Source of the DNA: JBBRMG01 sp038230955
GTDB taxonomy: Bacteria; Patescibacteriota; Doudnabacteria; UBA920
Assembly: GCA_038230955.1 (NCBI GenBank)
Contig: JBBRMG010000022.1
Location: 1 to 16,379, forward strand
Length of the DNA: 16,379 nucleotides
Reading direction: 5' to 3'
A program made the translations under genes and the position numbers. A model generated the notes under the pieces. It saw only the letters and a program-made list of their open reading frames with translations. It ran no database searches and had not been told where the DNA came from. How positions within the stretch are numbered: position 1 is the stretch's first letter; each line of letters begins with the position of its first letter. Below, one piece after another: positions 12,194 through 16,379 of the stretch.

Positions 12194-14221
12194 TTAAAAA
12201 CCAGTTTTTAAAAGTTGACCATCTGCTAGCAAGTAGATGGTTTTACTTTTTTCATCAATACTAAAATCTTTGGCGGTGCTAAATTGGGAATTGTTCAAGT
12301 TGCTCACGAGAGCTCCCTTTTTATCCAGAATGATAATACGTTTGTTGCCGGGATCGAGCACGTAAATATTTTTGAAATCTGCTTGGGTGTATATTTTGGC
12401 AGAGTCAGATAGTTTGCTAGGGAGAGCTGGGGTGAAAGGCACGGCGGCACCCGATAAATATTTTAGAATAGTCCCATTGGTAGTAACGTAAATACCACCA
12501 TCAATGGCTAAATCAGATGCATTAGCTAATTCGTTGGCGTTCACGGAAATGACTGGTTTAGTAATGTCTTTGTCAGTTAGGGCAAAACTAATAATTTGCT
12601 TGGTACTCTTATCGATCAAATAAGCCCGGCTGTTAGTTGGGTAAATTTTAAATCCAGCAATATGATCACGTGATGGGACGTTGGTATTAAACCCTTTGCT
12701 CATAAGGCCATTCTGAAAATTCCACAGCAGTAGTTCGTTTCCATTGTAGATAAGAGCCTGATTGCCTTTGAAGAAGGCGCTTTTAGCAATGGGCTCACTG
12801 CTATGAAGAGTATTATCCTGCACGCTCCCGGATGCGCGGTTATAGCTAATAATGGTGCGATTGGTTTCCGTAGCTAAGTATGCCGGCAATGAGATTAAGT
12901 TATCAGAATGACCTAAAGTGCCAATTTGAGTCACTGTGGAGCCGGTACGCTTGTTGAGTTTGTCGTCTAGCTCCTGTGCTTGTTTGCGCACAGACTCTAC
13001 GGCAGAGTCTGACGAGCCGTTGTAAGCTTTTAATTTATCTTGTAGTTCGCTCAATCCCGTCCGAGCTTTATCTAAATCTTTGTAGATAAAAGCGGAGTTA
13101 GAATCATCGGCTAGTTTTTGCAACTCGGCGATATTTGCTTTGACGACAACCGTTGTCGCTTTGTTTGAGCGATACTTTATGGTAACTCCAATGCTGACAA
13201 TAATAGCGATAAGTAAAATTGCGGCTGAGATGAAAAAGAATTTTTTAGTACTAGAAAATCTCCGGAATGTTTCGGGGTGTAAATTTTGGGCAGCTCGTTT
13301 AAATTGTTGATTAACTACACCCACTGCGGCCTTATTTGAGCTGACGAACCGACCAATGCTAGGGCGTGGTCGGTTGTGTAGCTTGCTCATTACTGACGAC
13401 GCAAATCCCTGCGCGTGTTTTATAACCAGAGCGGGGATGCCTTTGGCTCGAGCGCTCATGCCGAGAATGCCGCCGCCAATACCGGCAGTGCCGCCGGCAG
13501 CTACTTGTTCAGACGTGGCAATATATGGCTGCATATCAATTTCTTCATCGCGTCCCATTCCTGGTTCCACTTGTAAAGCCAAAATAGTAGCGCAGGCCAC
13601 TTCTGGGCCGGCGTTCTCGCGCAGAATTTCAATTATCATTCCGGCTGCTTCGGGCAATGTTCCATCTTCCAAAATCTGACGAATACGATCGATAGAAATA
13701 TGGTTGAGCAGTTGGGTAGTTGAGAATATTAGTAAATCATTTAATCGTAACCGGCCCACAGCAAAGTTATCAAAAGTTTTTAATGGAGCGGGCGCAGTAG
13801 TGGCCTCGGTAATAGATGCAAAGCCATCGTCACGATAAAGTAGTGCGGTAATTTTTCCGACAGTAGCAATACTAAGGGCTGTGCCGCGTTTGGTAGCGAT
13901 TAAAGCATTTAATTTACCAATCCAATGAGTTTTGCCAATCGTCGCGAGTTTGCCTAATTCTTCGTTAATTTGAGCTAGGGCATTTTCAAAAGATTGCTCA
14001 GTCACTGCGTGGCGATAGCTCCGTTTTAAAGAAGCCGAAATGGCTTCACAGATGCGTTCGCAATCAGCTAAGGCGGCGGGGTTGAACATCGGCAATTCGC
14101 ACAGGACATATAGTTCAGTGTCCGTAGCATCCACCTTTTCGGCCATAACATGAACGTAGGTGGAAGCCGTGCGGGCATCGCCAACTTGAATTTTAGCTAC
14201 TTGTGTTTCTAGTTCATTCAT
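12194..14221 (-). CDS. Membrane protein: degenerate PPM phosphatase-like domain, TM, propeller
   Basis: A 675-residue protein. Residues 1-220 have the layout of a PPM/PP2C phosphatase: 'TELYVLCELP', 'ALSIATVGKITALLYR', 'FAVGRLRLNDLLIFSTTQLLN' and 'EVACATILALQV' match the strands that normally carry VaDG, GDSRaYl, LLaTDGL and DN. The metal-binding aspartates of those motifs are not present, so it looks like a pseudophosphatase. A loop with Gly-rich and basic parts (240-325) follows, then one membrane span (328-348), a likely coiled coil (360-425) and about 240 residues of repeated strands ('KNIYVLDPGNKRIIILDKKG', 'KTIYLLADGQL') like an NHL/YVTN-type propeller outside the cell. Similar architectures occur in CPR genomes. 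A good promoter (TTGGGA, 17 nt, TATAAT) precedes it. The function is unknown. Confidence 0.82.
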   Translation of the reverse strand: MNELETQVAKIQVGDARTASTYVHVMAEKVDATDTELYVLCELPMFNPAALADCERICEAISASLKRSYRHAVTEQSFENALAQINEELGKLATIGKTHWIGKLNALIATKRGTALSIATVGKITALLYRDDGFASITEATTAPAPLKTFDNFAVGRLRLNDLLIFSTTQLLNHISIDRIRQILEDGTLPEAAGMIIEILRENAGPEVACATILALQVEPGMGRDEEIDMQPYIATSEQVAAGGTAGIGGGILGMSARAKGIPALVIKHAQGFASSVMSKLHNRPRPSIGRFVSSNKAAVGVVNQQFKRAAQNLHPETFRRFSSTKKFFFISAAILLIAIIVSIGVTIKYRSNKATTVVVKANIAELQKLADDSNSAFIYKDLDKARTGLSELQDKLKAYNGSSDSAVESVRKQAQELDDKLNKRTGSTVTQIGTLGHSDNLISLPAYLATETNRTIISYNRASGSVQDNTLHSSEPIAKSAFFKGNQALIYNGNELLLWNFQNGLMSKGFNTNVPSRDHIAGFKIYPTNSRAYLIDKSTKQIISFALTDKDITKPVISVNANELANASDLAIDGGIYVTTNGTILKYLSGAAVPFTPALPSKLSDSAKIYTQADFKNIYVLDPGNKRIIILDKKGALVSNLNNSQFSTAKDFSIDEKSKTIYLLADGQLLKTGF
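12217..12251 (+). terminator. Terminator of rplJ-rplL inside the opposing gene
   Basis: CCATCT (12219-12224) and AGATGG (12235-12240) form a stem, extended by an A-T pair and a G-T pair, with a 10-nt loop, followed by TTTTACTTTTTT. It lies 33 nt past the rplL stop, within the 3' coding end of the minus-strand gene. An AT-only 9-bp palindrome at 12193-12212 lies just before it. Confidence 0.65.
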
Positions 14222-14232
14222 ATAGTGTTTTA

Positions 14233-14261
14233 ATTATACAATATCCACAATATTCTCCCAA
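14233..14261 (-). promoter_or_regulatory. Promoter of the PPM-like gene
   Basis: On the minus strand TTGGGA (14256-14261), 17 nt and TATAAT (14233-14238) precede the ATG at 14221 by 11 nt, leaving a leader of about 5 nt. Confidence 0.65.
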
Positions 14262-14279
14262 ATGCCGCAATAGTATCCA

Positions 14280-14288
14280 TGCTATAAT
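14280..14288 (+). promoter_or_regulatory. Extended -10 promoter of the winged-helix gene
   Basis: TGCTATAAT is a perfect extended -10. A start near 14295 favours the ATG at 14302 (leader about 6 nt) and excludes the in-frame ATG at 14287, which lies inside the box. Confidence 0.6.
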
Positions 14289-14301
14289 GGAATTAACTAC
14301 T

Positions 14302-14880
14302 ATGCTCGAATACATTATTGACTCCACACAAAAATCCGCTCTTTTGGCCTTTCTAGGAATGGCACCCAATCGTAGCTTTACCTCCAAGGAACTCAGCACC
14401 CGTCTTGGGATTAACGAGCCTACCATAGTTGGCTTATTGCAAGCTTTCGCTAAGCTTAAAATAGTAAACATTTTTTCTAAAAAATCTAAAAAGTATTATG
14501 TTGCTAATCCAGGTAATAAATTTTTTAGTTCCGTACGAGCGTCGGTTTTAAAACAGCAGCCTAAATACGAAGACGAATTGTTTGCTGCTATCCGAAAACT
14601 GGGGGACGTACACGCCGCTTTTTTGTCAGGATTATTTTCTGGTCAGCCGCACCTGCCCGTAGACGTACTGATTATAGGAAAGGTCAGTGAATCTAAGTTG
14701 GCTCAGTTTTTAGGTGCAGCCCAGAAGATGATGGGGCAGGAGATTAACTATAGCGTGATGTCGGTAGAGGAGTTTGATATCCGTCGGCATACTTTTGACC
14801 GCTTTATCAAAGATATTTTTGACCATCCCTATGTTGTAGTACTAGATAAAACTGTGAATCCAAAAACTGCAAAGAAATAA
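14302..14880 (+). CDS. Winged-helix protein with nucleotidyltransferase-like C-terminus
   Basis: A 192-residue protein, counting from the ATG at 14302 chosen from the promoter position. Residues 1-70 form a winged helix: 'KSALLAFLGMAPNRSFTSKELSTRLGINEPTIVGLLQAFAKLKIV' holds the recognition helix, and 'KYYVANPG' the wing. Residues 90-185 resemble the minimal nucleotidyltransferase domain often fused to ArsR-like helices in bacteria and archaea: 'FLSGLFSGQPHLPVDVLIIG', then 'GQEINYSVMSVEEFDIRR' and 'HPYVVVLDK'. The G-S signature and one of the two aspartates of the SDxD motif are absent (only D121 remains), so it is probably inactive and may sense a ligand. It likely is a transcription regulator. 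A small membrane gene begins directly after its stop. Confidence 0.75.
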   Translation: MLEYIIDSTQKSALLAFLGMAPNRSFTSKELSTRLGINEPTIVGLLQAFAKLKIVNIFSKKSKKYYVANPGNKFFSSVRASVLKQQPKYEDELFAAIRKLGDVHAAFLSGLFSGQPHLPVDVLIIGKVSESKLAQFLGAAQKMMGQEINYSVMSVEEFDIRRHTFDRFIKDIFDHPYVVVLDKTVNPKTAKK

Positions 14881-15117
14881 ATGCATACCATGGATCAGAT
14901 CCAACAAATCTACAATCAATTCCTCGCCCTATTCCCGCATATCCTCCGGCCGTTTATTTCTATAGCAGTGGCGCTGCTGTTAATCTACGCCATCTTTCAA
15001 ACCCTCCGCCGAAATTTTATTTATATTATTGTGTTAATAATTTTACTACCGGCATCGATACCGATACTGCGGAATGTTGCCGACGGACTGATTGGGTTTA
15101 TAAAACAGCTGTTCTAG
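14881..15117 (+). CDS. Small membrane protein, 78 aa
   Basis: A 78-residue protein with two hydrophobic segments, about 24-42 ('PFISIAVALLLIYAIFQTL') and 46-63 ('FIYIIVLIILLPASIPIL'), joined by a short basic turn RRN, and an amphipathic C-terminus. The ATG directly follows the TAA of the winged-helix gene, so the two are cotranscribed and probably coupled; a second in-frame ATG at 14890 is possible. No family is recognised. A link between it and the regulator is suggested only by position. Confidence 0.65.
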   Translation: MHTMDQIQQIYNQFLALFPHILRPFISIAVALLLIYAIFQTLRRNFIYIIVLIILLPASIPILRNVADGLIGFIKQLF

Positions 15118-15181
15118 TGTTCTGTGGATAACTTTTGACAGCCAATCCGTTTCAATCGAGAATCCCAATGTTTGCTGCCCT

Positions 15182-15220
15182 TTGACATAAGGTGTACGTT
15201 CGTATACTATATAGGTGTAC
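15182..15220 (+). promoter_or_regulatory. lexA promoter with putative autoregulatory operator
   Basis: TTGACA (15182-15187), 17 nt and TACTAT (15205-15210) form the promoter. Between and around the boxes lies an imperfect palindrome, GTGTACG-TT-CGTATAC (15192-15207, one mismatched position), and AGGTGTAC occurs twice as a direct repeat (15190-15197 and 15213-15220), 23 bp apart. LexA genes are usually self-repressed, so these are candidate LexA sites. The sequence is not the Firmicute CGAAC-N4-GTTCG box. Confidence 0.6.
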
Positions 15221-15238
15221 ATTAATCCACCTACGAAT

Positions 15239-15856
15239 ATGAGCACCGAATTAACACCGCGCCAAAAGCAATTGCTGCAATTTATAGTAAAGCAGATTCG
15301 GGAAGCTAATTTGCCGCCGTCGCTGGCTGAAATGGCCGAGTTTCTCAAAGTGAAATCAAAGAATGCAGCGGCCAAGTTGCTCAAATCTTTGGAAGACGGT
15401 GGTTACGTGCAGACCTCAGGCAAAGCTCGAGGGATTACGGTGCTTAACAGCCTTGCAGATAGCTTGCAGTCAGGTATGATCCGCGTCCCGCTGATGGGTT
15501 CAGTTCAAGCTGGTAGCCCAAACCAAGCAGAAGAATACATAGAAGACTGGATTAACTTGCCGCAAACTCTGACCAAAGGGAGGCGAGACGTGTTCCTTCT
15601 CAAAGTAAGAGGGGATAGTATGATAAACGATGGCATGTTTGAAGGAGATCTTGTTATTGTTAGACCGACCCGAGAAGCCAAGAATAACGACATTGTAGTA
15701 GCTCTCCTGCATGATGAGGCAACTGTAAAGCGATTCATTCAAATCAAAAACCGGGCTTATCTAAAGGCCGAAAACCCGGATTATCCCAACATCTATCCAA
15801 AAGAAGAATGGATGATTCAGGGGAAAGTGGTCGGCGTTATCCGCAATTTAGAATAA
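15239..15856 (+). CDS. lexA: SOS repressor LexA
   Basis: A 205-residue LexA: a DNA-binding repressor of DNA-repair genes that cuts itself when RecA filaments form. 'LTPRQKQLLQFIVKQIREANLPPSLAEMAEFL' is the winged helix; the cleavage site is A91-G92 in SVQAGS; catalytic S127 (GDSM) and K164 (TVKRF) are present, so self-cleavage should work. The ATG at 15239 fits the family start; an in-frame GTG at 15215 lies inside the operator repeat and before the likely transcription start is complete. No SD is present. A 60-aa Cys/His protein follows after 15 nt. Confidence 0.95.
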   Translation: MSTELTPRQKQLLQFIVKQIREANLPPSLAEMAEFLKVKSKNAAAKLLKSLEDGGYVQTSGKARGITVLNSLADSLQSGMIRVPLMGSVQAGSPNQAEEYIEDWINLPQTLTKGRRDVFLLKVRGDSMINDGMFEGDLVIVRPTREAKNNDIVVALLHDEATVKRFIQIKNRAYLKAENPDYPNIYPKEEWMIQGKVVGVIRNLE

Positions 15857-15871
15857 TAGAACAATAAACAC

Positions 15872-16054
15872 ATGAACTCTTTAGAAAACACCAAAACCCA
15901 AATAATGCAGCAGCTGCAGAAGCTGTGTGCTCACTGTGCCAGCGGTAGCCGGCCACACAACTGTCCTGTGCAGTCTATAACTGCCCGGGTGCAAGCCATT
16001 CGAGGTGTACCACTTATAGTGAATAACGAATTCAGAGGAGTCCTCTGGCGCTAA
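15872..16054 (+). CDS. Small Cys/His-rich protein in the lexA operon, 60 aa
   Basis: A 60-residue protein starting 15 nt after lexA, with AATAAACACATG before it, the A-rich start context also used by mscL and the DUF218 gene. An N-terminal helix (3-18) leads into C19-A-H21-C22 and H29-N-C31, a possible metal-binding cluster, then 'VQSITARVQAIRGVPLIVNNEFRGVLWR'. I do not recognise the family. If cotranscribed with lexA it would be DNA-damage inducible. Its last codons contain a 7-bp palindrome (CAGAGGA-G-TCCTCTG, 16033-16047). Confidence 0.6.
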   Translation: MNSLENTKTQIMQQLQKLCAHCASGSRPHNCPVQSITARVQAIRGVPLIVNNEFRGVLWR

Positions 16055-16078
16055 TATGTGGAAAATATTGCCATTTTG

Positions 16079-16159
16079 AATAACCCTTATTCCTGAGGAG
16101 TAATCCGCATACAGCTGTGCTGTCGAGGACAATGACGAAGGATATTAAGGGTTATTTTT
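16079..16159 (+). terminator. Long inverted repeat with T run, terminator or structured RNA
   Basis: AATAACCCTTA (16079-16089) and TAAGGGTTATT (16146-16156) are perfect 11-bp arms, 56 nt apart, and the right arm is followed by TTT. Inside is a further perfect hairpin, ACAGC-TGT-GCTGT (16111-16123). The position 24 nt after the 60-aa gene fits the end of the lexA operon, but the loop is much longer than in ordinary terminators. Confidence 0.55.
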
Positions 16160-16247
16160 AATGGATTTTTTGTCATATTTAAGCTATTTTTCATATTTTC
16201 CTGCTAATTTATACTGATATATTGGTTAATTTCTTCGGCCTTAGATT
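16160..16247. other. AT-rich gap beside an insertion sequence
   Basis: About 88 bp with no gene or clear signal. The end of the IS30-type element should lie in or close to its right part, because the transposase stop is at 16248 and IS30-family genes end near the terminal repeat. The exact boundary and any target duplication cannot be fixed without the other end. Confidence 0.4.
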
Positions 16248-16379
16248 CTAATCCAAAGTGCAACACTCGTTAAAGACTTCATCTGGAGTTCGGTAACGGT
16301 GGCGCTTCCTCGGCCGGGTATTGATTAACTTCACCACCCGGTCAAGTTGTTTCTGGGTAATGGTAGCAAAGGGGCTGCC
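16248..16379 (-). mobile_element. IS30-family transposase, C-terminal part
   Basis: On the minus strand the window edge opens into 43 codons ending in TAG (16248-16250). The protein reads …PFATITQKQLDRVVKLIN, then TRPRKRHRYRTPDEVFNE and CCTLD, the typical C-terminus of IS30-family DDE transposases ('LNxRPRKxxxYRTPxEVF'), after the catalytic core. The rest lies beyond the window, so completeness cannot be judged. It marks an insertion next to the lexA operon, placed just past its probable terminator, where it would do little harm. Confidence 0.85.

Noticed and set aside
13356..13679. A 107-codon plus-strand frame inside the PPM-like gene.
   Set aside because: It lies within a long coherent minus-strand gene and has Ser/Pro/Ala-rich antisense composition.
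14241..16065. A replication origin, from one perfect and two near DnaA boxes.
   Set aside because: The boxes are hundreds of bases apart and not clustered, and there is no dnaA, dnaN or AT-rich unwinding element nearby.
16092..16145. A CTGAGGA followed by GACGAAG, recalling a hammerhead ribozyme core.
   Set aside because: The GAAA box is not matched and stems I-III cannot be drawn with the right connections.

Overview
The window reads as a piece of chromosome from an ultra-small, Gram-positive-like bacterium, most probably a member of the Patescibacteria (Candidate Phyla Radiation). The reasons are inferential: many membrane-anchored proteins of CPR type (a VanY peptidase with C-terminal 'KRGFT..FLSYGLKWEDV' repeats, a single-pass cupredoxin, a phosphatase-fold/membrane/propeller protein), compact operons with 4-11 nt spacers, few Shine-Dalgarno sites, and small genes without clear relatives. 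TGA acts as a normal stop (PPase, the DUF218 gene and the 106-aa gene end on TGA), so the code-25 lineages (Gracilibacteria, Absconditabacteria) are unlikely. No rRNA, tRNA or CRISPR was seen.

Layout. 1-4077: the tail of an unknown gene, then two closely related murI (glutamate racemase) copies that flank a small block (DUF1801 protein, a J-like protein, a divergently read short-chain dehydrogenase). The first murI carries a C-terminal ParB-like domain; the second is ordinary. 4137-6855: a tight operon of family I inorganic pyrophosphatase, a putative lipoprotein, a VanY-type D,D-carboxypeptidase and a DUF1345 membrane protein. 6858-7451 (minus): membrane-anchored cupredoxin. 7527-9102: operon of the GTPase EngB/YsxC, the channel MscL and a DUF218 (SanA/YdcF-like) membrane protein, followed by a 66-aa ORF with a terminator. 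9419-10828 (minus): a 337-aa protein with a possible nuclease-like core and a 106-aa protein, separated by a strong hairpin terminator. 10924-12185: rplJ-rplL with a long structured leader that looks like an L10 attenuator. 12194-14221 (minus): degenerate PPM-phosphatase-like domain + membrane segment + propeller. 14302-15117: winged-helix/nucleotidyltransferase-like protein and a small membrane protein. 15239-16054: lexA with a likely autoregulatory operator, plus a 60-aa Cys/His protein. 16079-16159 is a long inverted repeat, and 16248 to the end is the C-terminus of an IS30-family transposase on the minus strand.

How the genes fit together: much of the window concerns the envelope (D-Glu supply by MurI, peptide trimming by VanY, DUF218, MscL, cupredoxin), with translation (L10, L7/L12, EngB) and DNA-damage control (LexA) at separate promoters. 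Several first genes have a -10 element so close to the ATG that their mRNAs should be leaderless or nearly so, while true SD sites are confined to rplJ, rplL, the cupredoxin and the 106-aa gene. All family assignments were made by eye from motifs, not by search.
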